Source: Prescottella agglutinans
GTDB taxonomy: Bacteria; Actinomycetota; Actinomycetes; Mycobacteriales; Mycobacteriaceae
Length of the DNA: 64,000 nt
Reading direction: 5' to 3'
NCBI RefSeq assembly: GCF_004011865.1
Contig: NZ_RKLP01000003.1
Location: forward strand, 186,001 to 250,000
Notes under the pieces: generated by a model
Told to the model about the DNA's origin: nothing
The model's database searches: none
Seen by the model: only the letters and a program-made list of their open reading frames with translations
Shown here: piece after piece, positions 34,948-44,938 of the stretch
How the letters are laid out: each line of letters starts with the position of its first letter
Position numbering within the stretch: the first letter of the stretch is position 1
Position numbers and translations under genes: made by a program

Positions 34948-35853
34948 ATGGCGATTCGCGAAACCATCAGTGCCGACGGCACCACACTCGTCTATCGAAC
35001 GTCGGGGAGCGCGGGCGCGCGCCCGCTCGTGCTGATCCACGGCTGGGCGCAGTCGTCGCGCTGCTGGGGCGAGGAGGTGCTCGCCGACTTGGCGGAGGAC
35101 CACCGGGTGATCGCCGTCGACCTGCGCGGGCACGGCTACTCGGACGTCCCGGCGTCCGGCTACGACGACCCGGCGAACTGGGCGGCCGACGTCGATGCGG
35201 TCCTGACGGCCGAGGGCGTCACCTCCGGGGCGGTGCTGCTTGGCTGGTCGTACGGCGGCCTGGTGATCTGTGACTACCTCGCCGCGCACGGCACGGCGGC
35301 GGTCGACGGCGTCGTGTTCGTCGGCGCCATCACGAGCATCGGCCGCGGCGAGGCCGGCGGCAAGGTGGGCTCGGCGATGAGGGCCGCGATCCCCGCCGCG
35401 ATGGCCGAGGACCCCGCCACCGCGATCGCGGCGCTCGGAAGCTTCGGGACCGCGCTCACCGGCCCGATCGACGACGCACCCGGCAAGGGCGCGTGGTCAC
35501 AGGCACTGTTCGGGGCCAGCCTGTCGACGCCGCCGCGGGTGCGGGGGGCACTGTTCGCCCGGGCCGCGAGCCACGACGACCTGCTGCGCACCCTCGACGT
35601 CCCGGCTCTGGTGCTGCACGGCACCGCCGACGCCGTCGTCGACGTCTCCGCAGGTGAGCACGCCGCCGCCCTCATTCCAAGCGCGACCGCGTCGTACTGG
35701 GCGGGCTGCGGGCACGGGCCGTTCGTCGAGGACCCGCAGCGGTTCGTCGGCGAGGTGCGTGGCTTCGTGAAGGCGTGTGCGGGCGGGGTTGCCGACGCGG
35801 TCGGCGGTGAGGTCCCGGTCGGCGGCAGCGTGTCGGCCTCCGTTACCCCCTGA
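34948..35853 (+). CDS. Alpha/beta hydrolase
   Basis: 301 residues. Oxyanion [10 protein letters not shown], nucleophile LGWSYGG, acid in [10 protein letters not shown] and His in [15 protein letters not shown] complete a catalytic triad in the order of haloperoxidase-type esterases. No signal peptide. TAGGGT ends 6 bases before the ATG, so leaderless transcription is possible. The Gly/Val-rich C-terminus ([17 protein letters not shown]) is unusual and likely disordered. Substrate unknown. Confidence 0.82.
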   Translation: MAIRETISADGTTLVYRTSGSAGARPLVLIHGWAQSSRCWGEEVLADLAEDHRVIAVDLRGHGYSDVPASGYDDPANWAADVDAVLTAEGVTSGAVLLGWSYGGLVICDYLAAHGTAAVDGVVFVGAITSIGRGEAGGKVGSAMRAAIPAAMAEDPATAIAALGSFGTALTGPIDDAPGKGAWSQALFGASLSTPPRVRGALFARAASHDDLLRTLDVPALVLHGTADAVVDVSAGEHAAALIPSATASYWAGCGHGPFVEDPQRFVGEVRGFVKACAGGVADAVGGEVPVGGSVSASVTP

Positions 35854-35878
35854 CCGAGCGACAGGGCAGTATGGACGC

Positions 35879-37219
35879 GTGACACCCAAGCACAGCGCGG
35901 GGCCCCGACGGGTCGCCGTTCTCTCCGTACACACGTCGCCGCTGGCACAGCCTGGCACCGGCGACGCGGGCGGAATGAACGTGTACGTGCTGCAGACGGC
36001 GATCCAACTCGCGCGTCGGGGCGTGGAGGTCGACATCTTCACCCGCGCGACGTCGTCGGCGACCCCGGTGGTCCAGGAGGCCGCGCCGGGTGTCCGCGTC
36101 CGCAACATCGCCGCGGGCCCGTACGAGGGCCTCGATAAGCACGAGTTGCCGACGCAGCTGTGCGCGTTCGCGGCGGGGGTGCTGCGCGAGGAGGTCCGGC
36201 ACGAGCCCGGCTACTACGACCTCGTGCACTCGCACTACTGGCTGTCGGGTCAGGTCGGCTGGCTTGCCCGGGATCGGTGGGGTGTGCCCCTCGTCCACAC
36301 CGCACACACGCTCGCGGCCGTGAAGAACGCGTCCCTCGCCGACGGCGACACCCCGGAGCCGGCGGCACGGCAGATCGGTGAGCAGCAGGTGGTCGCGGAG
36401 GCCGACCGACTCACCGCCAACACCACCGACGAGGCCGCGCAGCTGACCTCGATCTACGGCGCCTCGCCGAGCAAGATCGACGTCGTGGCGCCGGGTGCGG
36501 ACCTCGGCCGGTACCGGCCCGGTGACCGGCGCGAGGCCCGGGCCGCACTCGGCCTGGACCCGTCCGAGACGATCGTGACGTTCGTCGGCCGGATCCAGCC
36601 GCTCAAGGCCCCCGACGTCCTGCTGCGGGCAGCCGCCGAGGTCATCGCGCGCGAACCCGGGCTGCCGCTGCGCGTGCTGGTCGTCGGCGGACCGTCCGGC
36701 ACGGGCCTCGAACGCCCCGACTCGTTGATCGAACTCGCCGACACGCTCGGCGTCCGCGCCAGCGTGACGTTCCTGCCGCCGCAGCCGCCGGACCGGCTGG
36801 CCGACGTGTACCGGGCCTCCGACCTCGTCGCGGTGCCCAGCTACTCCGAATCCTTCGGCCTGGTCGCGATCGAGGCGCAGGCGTGCGGGACGCCGGTGAT
36901 CGCCGCCGACGTCGGCGGGCTGGGCGTGGCCGTCAGCGACGGGCGGACCGGTCTGCTGGTGCAGGGGCATCGCATCGACGACTGGGCGTCGGCGCTGCAG
37001 TCGCTGGTGACCGCGCCGGATCGGCTCGACGAGCTGGGCGCCCGGGCGACCCGCCACGCCGAGAACTTCTCCTGGGAGCACACCGCGGACGCGCTGCTCG
37101 CCAGCTACCGGGCCGCGACCGCGCGGTACCAGCGGATGTCGGGGGAGGGCGGCGAGTTCTCGCCGCGCAGGTCGCGTGGGCTGTGGAAGCTGCGCCGGAC
37201 GAGTGGAGTGCGCGCATGA
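35879..37219 (+). CDS. mshA: D-inositol-3-phosphate glycosyltransferase (mycothiol synthesis)
   Basis: 446 residues. MshA is a GT4 enzyme transferring GlcNAc to inositol 3-phosphate, the first step of mycothiol. Visible are [31 protein letters not shown] (donor and acceptor loop), [37 protein letters not shown] and the nucleotide-sugar motif [24 protein letters not shown]. The GTG 35879 start gives the expected N-terminus. The last codon overlaps the next ATG (ATGA). In mycobacteria the order is also ROK-mshA-YbjN, here interrupted by four genes. Confidence 0.94.
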   Translation: MTPKHSAGPRRVAVLSVHTSPLAQPGTGDAGGMNVYVLQTAIQLARRGVEVDIFTRATSSATPVVQEAAPGVRVRNIAAGPYEGLDKHELPTQLCAFAAGVLREEVRHEPGYYDLVHSHYWLSGQVGWLARDRWGVPLVHTAHTLAAVKNASLADGDTPEPAARQIGEQQVVAEADRLTANTTDEAAQLTSIYGASPSKIDVVAPGADLGRYRPGDRREARAALGLDPSETIVTFVGRIQPLKAPDVLLRAAAEVIAREPGLPLRVLVVGGPSGTGLERPDSLIELADTLGVRASVTFLPPQPPDRLADVYRASDLVAVPSYSESFGLVAIEAQACGTPVIAADVGGLGVAVSDGRTGLLVQGHRIDDWASALQSLVTAPDRLDELGARATRHAENFSWEHTADALLASYRAATARYQRMSGEGGEFSPRRSRGLWKLRRTSGVRA

Positions 37220-37770
37220 GCGAACCGGATCCGACCCCGCACGGCATCGCGGACGTCATCGATGCGGCGCTGAAGGAGCGCGAACTCGAGTACAGCCGCC
37301 GGGGCGAGAACCAGTTCGTCGTCGAGCTGCCGGGTGAATACAAGCTCAAGACCTCGACGCTGCTCACGGTCGGCAACCACGGCGTCCGGGTCGAGGCGTT
37401 CGTGTGCCGCAAGCCCGACGAGAACTTCGAGGGCGTCTACAAGTACCTGTTGCGCCGCAACCGCAGGCTGTACGGCGTGCACTACACGATCGACAAGATC
37501 GGTGACATCTACCTGGTCGGGCGCATCTCCGCGCACGCGGTGACCGGTGACGAACTGGACCGCGTCCTGGGGCAGGTCCTCGAGGCGGCGGACGGCGACT
37601 TCAACGTGCTGCTCGAGCTCGGTTTCGCGACCGCCATCAAGCGGGAGTGGGCGTGGCGCGTCTCCCGGGGCGAGTCGCTGACGAATCTGGAGCCGTTCAA
37701 GCACCTCGTCGAGGGGCCCGACGAGGGTTCCGGCGCCCCGACGTGGGAGCCTCCCACCGGGTCTCGCTGA
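37216..37770 (+). CDS. YbjN-domain protein (Rv0487-like)
   Basis: 184 residues coupled to mshA by a 4-base overlap. YbjN domains adopt the fold of type III secretion chaperones: [35 protein letters not shown], then [21 protein letters not shown] and a final Trp-rich helix ([14 protein letters not shown]). The tight link to mshA in several actinobacteria suggests a function near mycothiol synthesis, but nothing catalytic is visible. Confidence 0.82.
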   Translation: MSEPDPTPHGIADVIDAALKERELEYSRRGENQFVVELPGEYKLKTSTLLTVGNHGVRVEAFVCRKPDENFEGVYKYLLRRNRRLYGVHYTIDKIGDIYLVGRISAHAVTGDELDRVLGQVLEAADGDFNVLLELGFATAIKREWAWRVSRGESLTNLEPFKHLVEGPDEGSGAPTWEPPTGSR

Positions 37771-37833
37771 CGTCGCGCGGCCTCGTTCCGCCGTTATCCG
37801 GCCGAGATTTAGTGAGGCCGTTCACTCCAATCG

Positions 37834-37849
37834 TGTGATCCGGGTCACA
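37834..37849. promoter_or_regulatory. CRP/GlxR binding site upstream of rpf
   Basis: TGTGA, six bases, TCACA: a perfect CRP-family consensus. It lies 333 bases before the rpf start and 123 bases before the closing stem of the structured leader. CRP activates rpfA in M. tuberculosis, so cAMP control of this Rpf is plausible. The remaining part of the 411-base gap (37771-38181) contains no other feature apart from the leader RNA. Confidence 0.7.
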
Positions 37850-37971
37850 TAACGGATATGCAACGACGCGGGCACCTTCCCGCGATTCATCGCCTCTGAA
37901 CAGCGACTTTTACCTGCTCATGGCCATTTTCGCGTACGGCCGTCTCAGAAAATCGACCCGTGACCTTTCCG

Positions 37972-38511
<540 letters not shown>

Positions 38512-38548
38512 GCCTGACGGCCGGGCTGGGCTGAGCCCCCGTCGACAG

Positions 38549-38596
38549 CTGAAGGGACCCCTCGAGCGCTTCCGAGCGCACGGCGGGTCCCTTCAG
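38549..38596 (+). terminator. Terminator after rpf
   Basis: A perfect 12-bp stem (38549-38560 with 38585-38596) carries a nested GCGCT/AGCGC hairpin. It lies 37 bases after the stop. Confidence 0.8.
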
Positions 38597-38708
38597 TCGT
38601 CTCCGGGGGTCTCCCGATCGGTGGGAGACGCCCTGCCGCCACCCGTCTCGTGCTTCGTACGGTGTGGCGACCGGTCGGTCCGGTCCGTTCACGAGAGGAC
38701 GCCTCGAC

Positions 38709-38993
38709 ATGCACACCGCATTCATCCGGGTGAGGGTCCGGCCCGAGCACGCCGAGCGCGCGGCCCGCGCGATGCTCGGCCTGGTGGAGCCGACGCTCGC
38801 CGAGCCGGGCTGCATCACCTACGAGTTCTATCGGGACCTCGACGACCCGGGGCTGTTCCACTGCTTCGAGCACTGGGACACTCGTCAGTCGCTCGACGAT
38901 CACGGCAGCACGGTCCACGTCCGGGCCTTCCTGGACGAGTTCGGCCCGGTGATCGAACAGTGGGACTCGCATCACACCGTCGGCCTGTCGTGA
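38709..38993 (+). CDS. Antibiotic biosynthesis monooxygenase (ABM) domain protein
   Basis: 94 residues, a single ABM ferredoxin-like domain: [50 protein letters not shown]. Such cofactor-free monooxygenases act on quinols or polyketides, but many are uncharacterised. ATG 38709 has GAGAGGA about 9 bases upstream. The gene is solitary between the rpf terminator and gpm. Confidence 0.8.
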   Translation: MHTAFIRVRVRPEHAERAARAMLGLVEPTLAEPGCITYEFYRDLDDPGLFHCFEHWDTRQSLDDHGSTVHVRAFLDEFGPVIEQWDSHHTVGLS

Positions 38994-39060
38994 CGAAGTC
39001 GCAGGGTGCGCACCGATGGCTGTCGCAGACGCCCGAGTCGGCCATGCCAGGATTGGGGGC

Positions 39061-39807
39061 ATGAGTACCGGAACACTTGTGCTGCTCCGCCACGGCGAGA
39101 GCGAATGGAACGCGCTGAATCTGTTCACCGGCTGGGTGGACGTGCACCTGACCGACAAGGGCATGGCCGAGGGCAAGCGTGCCGGTGAACTGCTCGCCGA
39201 GCACAACCTGCTCCCGGACGTGCTCTACACGTCGCTGCTGCGGCGGGCGATCAGCACCGCGAACCTCGCGCTCGACGCGTGCGATCGGCACTGGATCCCG
39301 GTCGTCCGGGACTGGCGCCTCAACGAGCGTCACTACGGTGCGCTGCAGGGCAAGAACAAGGCCCAGACCAAGGCCGAGTTCGGCGAGGACCAGTTCATGC
39401 TGTGGCGTCGCAGCTACGACACCCCGCCGCCGCCCATCGAGGCCGGCAGTGAGTACAGCCAGGACCAGGACGCGCGCTACGCGAACATCGGTGACGTCCC
39501 GCTGACCGAGTGCCTGCTCGACGTCGTCAAGCGGCTCATCCCGTACTGGGAGGAGACCATCGCGGCCGACCTGAAGGCCGGCAAGACCGTCCTGGTCACC
39601 GCGCACGGCAACTCGTTGCGCGCGCTGGTCAAGCACCTCGACGGCATCTCCGACGAGGACATCGCGGGCCTGAACATCCCGACGGGCATCCCGCTGCGTT
39701 ACGACCTGGACGAGAACCTCAAGCCGCTGAACCCCGGTGGTACCTACCTCGACCCGGCGGCCGCCGCGGCCGGTGCCGCCGCCGTCGCGAACCAGGGCGC
39801 CAAGTAG
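39061..39807 (+). CDS. gpmA: 2,3-bisphosphoglycerate-dependent phosphoglycerate mutase
   Basis: 248 residues. Glycolytic mutase interconverting 3- and 2-phosphoglycerate. The phospho-His motif is [10 protein letters not shown], the basic and acidic residues lie in [12 protein letters not shown] and [17 protein letters not shown], and the second His in [15 protein letters not shown]. Met 39061 begins the conserved N-terminus; an in-frame ATG at 39016 is rejected. The Ala-rich end [15 protein letters not shown] is family-typical for actinobacteria. As in mycobacteria it precedes senX3-regX3, here separated by a repeat element. Confidence 0.94.
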   Translation: MSTGTLVLLRHGESEWNALNLFTGWVDVHLTDKGMAEGKRAGELLAEHNLLPDVLYTSLLRRAISTANLALDACDRHWIPVVRDWRLNERHYGALQGKNKAQTKAEFGEDQFMLWRRSYDTPPPPIEAGSEYSQDQDARYANIGDVPLTECLLDVVKRLIPYWEETIAADLKAGKTVLVTAHGNSLRALVKHLDGISDEDIAGLNIPTGIPLRYDLDENLKPLNPGGTYLDPAAAAAGAAAVANQGAK

Positions 39808-39826
39808 GTTTCGCGCTCGATCTCTG

Positions 39827-39936
39827 CCCCGCGTTTCGCGCACTTGTCGCGACGACGGCCCTTGCGGGCCCGCGTCAAGTGCGCGAAACGCGGGGTTTTC
39901 TGCGTCTCGGGCGCGGTGAGTGCGCGAAACGCGGGG
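39827..39936. repeat. Palindromic repeat element between gpmA and senX3
   Basis: A perfect 20-bp inverted repeat (39827-39846 and 39876-39895) encloses a GGCCC/GGGCC hairpin and is followed by TTTTC, so it should terminate gpmA. The last 18 bases of the right arm are repeated exactly at 39919-39936. Two copies plus a palindrome suggest a dispersed element rather than a simple terminator. Confidence 0.75.
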
Positions 39937-40048
39937 TCGGGAAACGGACGGTAAACGAGCGGAAAACTCCAGCTCTCGGGCCTGTGACGTGCGGGAAAAC
40001 GGTCACACCCGGCTTCGGGCCGGGGTTCGTCGAACGTACGATTCACGT

Positions 40049-41254
40049 GTGACTGTTGTTCAGGCCGTGTTGCTGGCCGTCGCGACCGCTGTCGCCGGCT
40101 GCATCGTCGGTGCGGTGCTCGTCCCCCGACTGGCCGCCAGCCGGGCCCGACGCCAGCAGTCCCAGGCCGGGCTGACCCTGTCCCAAGTCCTCGACCTGAT
40201 CGTGCGCACCTCGGACAGCGGCATCGCCGTCGTCGACAAATTCAACGACGTCGTCCTGGTCAATCCGCGCGCCGAGGAGTTGGGCGTGGTGCGCAACCGC
40301 ATGATCGACGACCGGGCGTGGGTCGCGGCCACCGAGGTGTTCGAGACCGGGGAGCAGGTCGAGGTGGACCTCACCCGGCGCACGTCGCAGCGCGGACGCG
40401 ACAAGATGGCGGTGCGCGGCATCGTGCGACTGCTGAGCCAGGAGGACCGCCGGTTCGTCGTGGTGTTCGCCGACGACGACTCCGAGCAGGTCCGGATGGA
40501 GGCCACCCGCCGCGACTTCGTCGCCAACGTGAGCCACGAACTCAAGACGCCGGTAGGGGCGATGGGTCTGCTCGCGGAGGCGCTGCTCGAGTCCGCCGAC
40601 GACCCCGATTCGGTGCGCTACTTCGGTCAGCGCGTGCTCAGCGAATCCGCCCGCCTGGGCAACATGGTCACCGAACTGATCGCGCTGTCGCGGCTGCAGG
40701 GCGCCGAAAAGCTGCCCGACCTCGACGTGGTCGAGGTCGACGACGTCGTCGCCGAGGCGCTGCGCCGGTCCACGGTGGCCGCCGAGGCCGCCGAGATCAC
40801 CGTCCACGCGGACGCCCCGAGCGGGCTGCAGGTGATGGGCGACCGCACGCTGCTGGTGACCGCCTTGTCGAACCTCGTCGAGAACGCGATCGCTTACTCG
40901 CCCAAGGGAACCGCGGTGTCGGTGAGTCGGACGGTCCGCGGCGACAACATCGCCATCGCGGTCACCGACCGAGGCATCGGCATCGCCAAGGAGGACCAGG
41001 AGCGCGTGTTCGAGCGCTTCTTCCGGGTCGACAAGGCCCGCTCGCGGGCCACCGGCGGCACCGGCCTGGGGTTGGCCATCGTCAAGCACGTCGCCGCCAA
41101 CCACAACGGATCCATCGACCTGTGGAGTCGTCCCGGCACCGGGTCCACGTTCACACTGCAGATTCCCGGGCACTTCGCACCGGCCGACGCCGCCGTGCCC
41201 GCGACTCACCACCCCGTAAGCATCGAGAAGATCGAGAAGAAAGCCGCGTCGTGA
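40049..41254 (+). CDS. senX3: Sensor histidine kinase of the phosphate two-component system
   Basis: 401 residues. One N-terminal helix ([20 protein letters not shown]) anchors the protein; a PAS-like domain follows (about 50-150). The H-box is [20 protein letters not shown] and the N-box [12 protein letters not shown]-boxes are [43 protein letters not shown]. SenX3 controls RegX3 according to phosphate supply. The GTG start has TACGAT at 40037-40042, six bases away, implying a leaderless transcript. It ends 31 bases before regX3. Confidence 0.94.
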   Translation: MTVVQAVLLAVATAVAGCIVGAVLVPRLAASRARRQQSQAGLTLSQVLDLIVRTSDSGIAVVDKFNDVVLVNPRAEELGVVRNRMIDDRAWVAATEVFETGEQVEVDLTRRTSQRGRDKMAVRGIVRLLSQEDRRFVVVFADDDSEQVRMEATRRDFVANVSHELKTPVGAMGLLAEALLESADDPDSVRYFGQRVLSESARLGNMVTELIALSRLQGAEKLPDLDVVEVDDVVAEALRRSTVAAEAAEITVHADAPSGLQVMGDRTLLVTALSNLVENAIAYSPKGTAVSVSRTVRGDNIAIAVTDRGIGIAKEDQERVFERFFRVDKARSRATGGTGLGLAIVKHVAANHNGSIDLWSRPGTGSTFTLQIPGHFAPADAAVPATHHPVSIEKIEKKAAS

Positions 41255-41285
41255 TGCGCCGCGGCACGAGCATGGAGGCCAACCG

Positions 41286-41975
41286 TTGACGAGTGTGCTG
41301 ATCGTGGAGGACGAGGAATCGCTGGCCGATCCGCTCGCGTTCCTGCTCCGCAAGGAGGGGTTCGAGACCACCATCGTCGGTGACGGGCCGTCCGCGCTGG
41401 CCGAGTTCGAGCGCTCCGGCGCCGACATCGTCCTGCTCGACGTCATGCTTCCCGGGATGAGCGGAACCGACGTGTGCAAGCAGTTGCGCGCCAAGTCGTC
41501 GGTGCCGGTCATCATGGTCACCGCCCGCGACAGCGAGATCGACAAGGTCGTGGGTCTCGAACTCGGCGCCGACGACTACGTCACCAAGCCGTACTCGGCC
41601 CGCGAACTCATCGCCCGCATCCGGGCCGTGCTGCGGCGTGGGGCGGAGGCCGACGCCGACCCGGGTGCCGACGACGGTGTCCTCGAGGCCGGCCCGGTGC
41701 GCATGGACGTCGAGCGCCACCTCGTCCACGTCGCCGGTGAGCCGGTGTCGTTGCCGCTCAAGGAGTTCGACCTGCTCGAGTACCTGCTGCGCAACTCCGG
41801 GCGGGTCCTCACCCGCGGGCAGCTAATCGACCGGGTGTGGGGCGCCGACTACGTGGGCGACACCAAGACCCTCGACGTCCACGTCAAGCGTCTGCGGGCC
41901 AAGATCGAGGCCGACCCGGGCAAGCCCCAGCACCTGGTCACGGTCCGCGGCCTCGGGTACAAGCTCGAGGAGTAG
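41286..41975 (+). CDS. regX3: Response regulator of the phosphate two-component system
   Basis: 229 residues. The receiver domain (LIVEDEESLADPLAFLLRKEGF, phospho-Asp in DIVLLDVMLPGMSG, Lys in YVTKPYSARE) joins an OmpR-type winged helix (LLRNSGRVLTRGQLIDRVWG, VHVKRLRAKIEADP). It is nearly identical to mycobacterial RegX3 over the receiver as I recall it. Start is TTG with GGAGG about 8 bases upstream; it keeps the conserved MTSVLIVEDEE N-terminus. No insertion repeat separates it from senX3. Confidence 0.95.
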   Translation: MTSVLIVEDEESLADPLAFLLRKEGFETTIVGDGPSALAEFERSGADIVLLDVMLPGMSGTDVCKQLRAKSSVPVIMVTARDSEIDKVVGLELGADDYVTKPYSARELIARIRAVLRRGAEADADPGADDGVLEAGPVRMDVERHLVHVAGEPVSLPLKEFDLLEYLLRNSGRVLTRGQLIDRVWGADYVGDTKTLDVHVKRLRAKIEADPGKPQHLVTVRGLGYKLEE

Positions 41976-42050
41976 TCGATCCGCGGGCGCCCTCTGTTCC
42001 CGTCCGCGACCCCCTGCGTGTCCGGCGAGCACGGTGGCCGGAGCTGTCGA

Positions 42051-43844
42051 CTACAGCAGGCCGGCGCGCTGCAGGAAGGTCTTCCCGCCGGCGACGTCGG
42101 TGAATTCTCCGGAATAGATGTAGAGACCGGTATCCATGTTGGCGAACTGGGCAGCGAGGTAGCCGTTGCTGTCCTTGACCTGAGCGGCCGCGGTGCGGGA
42201 GGTGTTCTCGGTGAGATCGGCCGGCTCGCCGTACTCGCGCCAGCGGAGGACCTGTTTCTTCGCTTCGGCCTTGTTCACCCACACGTTGTAGGTGATGTAG
42301 CCGTCCGCGACGCCTTGAACCAGTGGGGAGTTCGGGTCGACAGAGCACGAGATGGTGAGGTCTCCGGCCGCAGAGAAGCCGCCCTTCTTGCAGGTGCTGG
42401 CCCTTGCCAAGGTCGGCGGGAGGACCGCGGTGATCGCGTCGACGGTGTCGTACTGGCCGCTCGTGCCGGACGAAGGAGTCGACGACGAGGACGAGGACGA
42501 GGACGAGTTCGCCGAGTTCGTGCCGGGCCGGCCGGACGCGGTGCCCGCGCCGCTGTCGTCGCCGCCGAGAGCTTGGACGGCGACGATGCCGCCGGCGATC
42601 ACGACAACCGCGGCCGCGGCCGCGCCGATGAGTAGGCCCTTGCGGGACTTCGCTGCCGGCGCAGGCTGATCGGAGTGCATGTGGGCCGGGAACTGCTGCG
42701 TAGCCGCGTGTGCGGGTGTGAACGGCGGAGGAGTGGCTGGCCGCGGTGTGGGAGCCGCGGGCTGCGCCTGGGTGGCGATGAGGGCGCCGCGGGCGACGAC
42801 GGTCTTGGGGTCGTCGAGGGTGGCGACCGGGCCGAGGGCGGCGAGGCGTTCGTGGACGAGCGGGATACGGGACGAGCCGCCGGTGAGGTACAGGGCCTTC
42901 AGGTCGCCACCGGTGACACCGGCGTCGGCGAGGGTGGTCCGGGTGAGGCTCACGGCGCGGTCGATCTCGGCGGCGATGAGGTCGTCGAACTCGTCGCGGG
43001 TCAGCGACAGGGTCTCCTGATGCCCCGGGGCCGCGACGGTGATCGTCGCCGACGGCGCCTCCGACAGCAGCTCCTTCGCGCGGCGGATGGAGTCCTCGAG
43101 TCCGCGCAGGACGTGCACCGGGGCCTCGCGACGCAGGTAGTCCAGCAGCTCCGGGTTGGATTCGCGCAGTTCCTGATCGACCCAGCGGCGGATCACGGCG
43201 TCGAGGTTCTTGCCGCCGAGGCCGTTGTCGCCGCGGGCGGCGATGACGGTGAACCCGCCGCCGTCGGTGGCGGTGAGGACGGCGATGTCGAGGGTGCCGC
43301 CACCGAAGTCGAACACTGCGATCTTCTCGCCGGCGGCGAGAGTGTCGGTGCGGGTGTAGAAGTGGGCGGCCGCGCGCGGCTCGGACACCGTGGTCACGCG
43401 GTCACCGGTGAACCCGAGACGTCCCGCGGCGCCCAGGAGGACCTGGATCTCCTGCGGGGACCAGCCTTCCGGGTGGGTGAGGACCAGGCGGGCGGGCGGT
43501 TGGCCGTCGTGCGCGGCCACTGCGCGGGTGAGTACTGCGTGCAGGATCGCCGCGATCGGCAGCGCGGGGTCGAGGTCGTAGCCGTTGAGATGGAGCATGC
43601 CGTGGCCGACGACCCGCTTCGGGGAGGCCAGGAACGCACCAGGGTTGGCCTCGGCCCGGTTGAGGGCCACCTCGCCCACCACGATCGCGTCGGGGGATTC
43701 GACGAACACCGCCGACGGCAACAGGTTTCCGTGATGCGAGAGCGGCAGCGTCGAGATGGTGCCGCCGATCGCATCGGTGTGCGCGGCAGCGGTGTTGGAG
43801 GTGCCGAAATCGACTGCGAGCAACCAGGATTGCGGCGCCATCAT
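42051..43844 (-). CDS. Membrane-anchored Hsp70-like ATPase fused to an extracytoplasmic domain
   Basis: 597 residues from Met 43844 (Met 43841 equally possible; AAGGGA upstream). Residues 1-360 form an Hsp70/actin-type ATPase: LAVDFGTSNTAAA, AVFDFGGGTLDIAVL and ALYLTGGSSRIPLV. The substrate-binding domain is missing. Instead come a Pro/Ala linker, a transmembrane helix (about 403-427), a Ser-rich spacer and a 130-residue external domain with two Cys (TCKKGG, ISCSV). This architecture suggests coupling of cytoplasmic ATP hydrolysis or signalling to an envelope sensor. It is divergent from a CD225 gene and convergent with regX3. Confidence 0.85.
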   Translation of the reverse strand: MMAPQSWLLAVDFGTSNTAAAHTDAIGGTISTLPLSHHGNLLPSAVFVESPDAIVVGEVALNRAEANPGAFLASPKRVVGHGMLHLNGYDLDPALPIAAILHAVLTRAVAAHDGQPPARLVLTHPEGWSPQEIQVLLGAAGRLGFTGDRVTTVSEPRAAAHFYTRTDTLAAGEKIAVFDFGGGTLDIAVLTATDGGGFTVIAARGDNGLGGKNLDAVIRRWVDQELRESNPELLDYLRREAPVHVLRGLEDSIRRAKELLSEAPSATITVAAPGHQETLSLTRDEFDDLIAAEIDRAVSLTRTTLADAGVTGGDLKALYLTGGSSRIPLVHERLAALGPVATLDDPKTVVARGALIATQAQPAAPTPRPATPPPFTPAHAATQQFPAHMHSDQPAPAAKSRKGLLIGAAAAAVVVIAGGIVAVQALGGDDSGAGTASGRPGTNSANSSSSSSSSSTPSSGTSGQYDTVDAITAVLPPTLARASTCKKGGFSAAGDLTISCSVDPNSPLVQGVADGYITYNVWVNKAEAKKQVLRWREYGEPADLTENTSRTAAAQVKDSNGYLAAQFANMDTGLYIYSGEFTDVAGGKTFLQRAGLL

Positions 43845-44186
43845 GCGTCCCTTCTCGTTCATCAGCGGCGGGCCATCATCGTGTAGGTGGCCGGCGACGG
43901 GCCGGCCGGGGCAGAAGACGGCGCGGGTGCGGTCGCAGCCGATGGCGCGACAGGTCCCCCAGACGACTCCACGAAACTCCCCCGAGTAGTTCCAACCCCA
44001 CGCGGATCGCCCCCAGGTGAACCACGCCGCCCAAGAGGCTAACGGTCAGCCCGTCGCACTCCCGCAATACCCCTCGGATCACGTGCTCACGCGGGGGATC
44101 GGATCGAATCGTTGTGGCCGGGGACCTGCGCACCGGAAGGGCGGCCGCGGTCCGTCGTTCCCGCACCACCGGGCCACCCGTACTCG
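43845..44186. other. Intergenic region between the divergent Hsp70-like and CD225 genes
   Basis: About 340 bases. No ORF with a supported start, no repeat and no clear sigma70 promoter was found. The minus-strand GGAACT (complement near 44000) lacks a CGTC at the expected distance, so I do not claim an ECF promoter for the Hsp70-like gene. Confidence 0.5.
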
Positions 44187-44217
44187 GGAACCTTTCGCCT
44201 CTCCGGTGCATCCAACG
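44187..44217 (+). promoter_or_regulatory. ECF-sigma-type promoter of the CD225 gene
   Basis: GGAACC (44187-44192), 16 bases, CATCCAACG (44209-44217). The same arrangement, with additional shared bases before and after (TTTC, CCGG, TG, TGACA), occurs upstream of the lipoprotein gene. Predicted start near 44222, about 30 bases before the ATG. The sigma factor is not in the window. Confidence 0.65.
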
Positions 44218-44251
44218 AGGTGACAGTTACTGCAAGCGAAGGACATTCACG

Positions 44252-44656
44252 ATGTACCCGAACTACGATCCCGCCGCCTCGGCTCCTGCACCGCAGTACG
44301 GTGCACCCACCCAGCTGCTGCAGTCGCAGCAGCAGGCGCAGGCGCAGCCGCCGAAGTCGAACATCGGCTGGGCCGTCGCCGCGCTCATCTTCTTCTGGCC
44401 GCTGGCGTTCTCGGCGTTCACCCACGCGACGAACGTCTACCCCCTGTGGGTGGCCGGTGACCACGCCGGCGCCCAGCACGCCGCCGAGCGGGCCAAGAAG
44501 TTGGGCATGGTCTCCCTGATCGCGTGGGCTGTTTCGTGCGTGCTGCTCGTCGTCTTCTACGTCGTGGTCATCCGATGGGCCATCTCGAGCGCCGTGGAAA
44601 TCCCCGCCTCGACGTACACGCCGTACACGGTGCCGACCACCACGCGCGGTCGCTGA
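44252..44656 (+). CDS. CD225/dispanin-like two-helix membrane protein
   Basis: 134 residues. A Gln/Pro/Ala-rich cytoplasmic N-terminus (about 1-36) precedes helix 1 (NIGWAVAALIFFWPLAFSAF). A loop with VYPLWVAGDHAGAQHAAERAKKLG follows, then helix 2 (MVSLIAWAVSCVLLVVFYVVV). This loop-helix order is typical of the CD225/interferon-induced transmembrane fold found in many actinobacteria. Their role in bacteria is unknown. AAGGA lies 9 bases before the ATG. Confidence 0.75.
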   Translation: MYPNYDPAASAPAPQYGAPTQLLQSQQQAQAQPPKSNIGWAVAALIFFWPLAFSAFTHATNVYPLWVAGDHAGAQHAAERAKKLGMVSLIAWAVSCVLLVVFYVVVIRWAISSAVEIPASTYTPYTVPTTTRGR

Positions 44657-44811
44657 CCGCCCGGGACCTGCCATGCACCGTCGTGGTGGGGCTGGAAGGT
44701 GGCCACCGACAGTTGCCCCGCCGACTGCGACACCAGCCCGGTCGCGCAAGGAATGGACCTGCGGCGACGTCGTCGGTGCGCGAGTGGACGAAGACAGGTT
44801 CAGCCGCGGCG

Positions 44812-44842
44812 GGAACCTTTCCGGATCCGGCTGCATCAAACG
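44812..44842 (+). promoter_or_regulatory. ECF-sigma-type promoter of the lipoprotein gene
   Basis: GGAACC (44812-44817), 16 bases, CATCAAACG (44834-44842). Over 41 aligned bases it shares the hexamers, the TTTC, CCGG and TGCATC blocks and the following TGACA with the CD225 promoter. Predicted leader about 95 bases. The 282-base gap holds nothing else of note. Confidence 0.65.
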
Positions 44843-44938
44843 TCCTGACACCACCAGAGATGGGGGAGCGGCATCGGAACTCGCACCGCGAGGCCCGGGT
44901 CGCCCGGCTGTACGAGAACATACGGAGGAACAACCACG

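Noticed and set aside
40043-41545. 500-codon minus-strand frame opposite senX3-regX3
   Set aside because: Shadow of two canonical signalling genes.
42018-42053. CCGGC/GCCGG and GTAGTCGA/TCGACTAC pairs between regX3 and the Hsp70-like gene
   Set aside because: Short or very widely spaced arms that include the stop codons; not convincing as a terminator.
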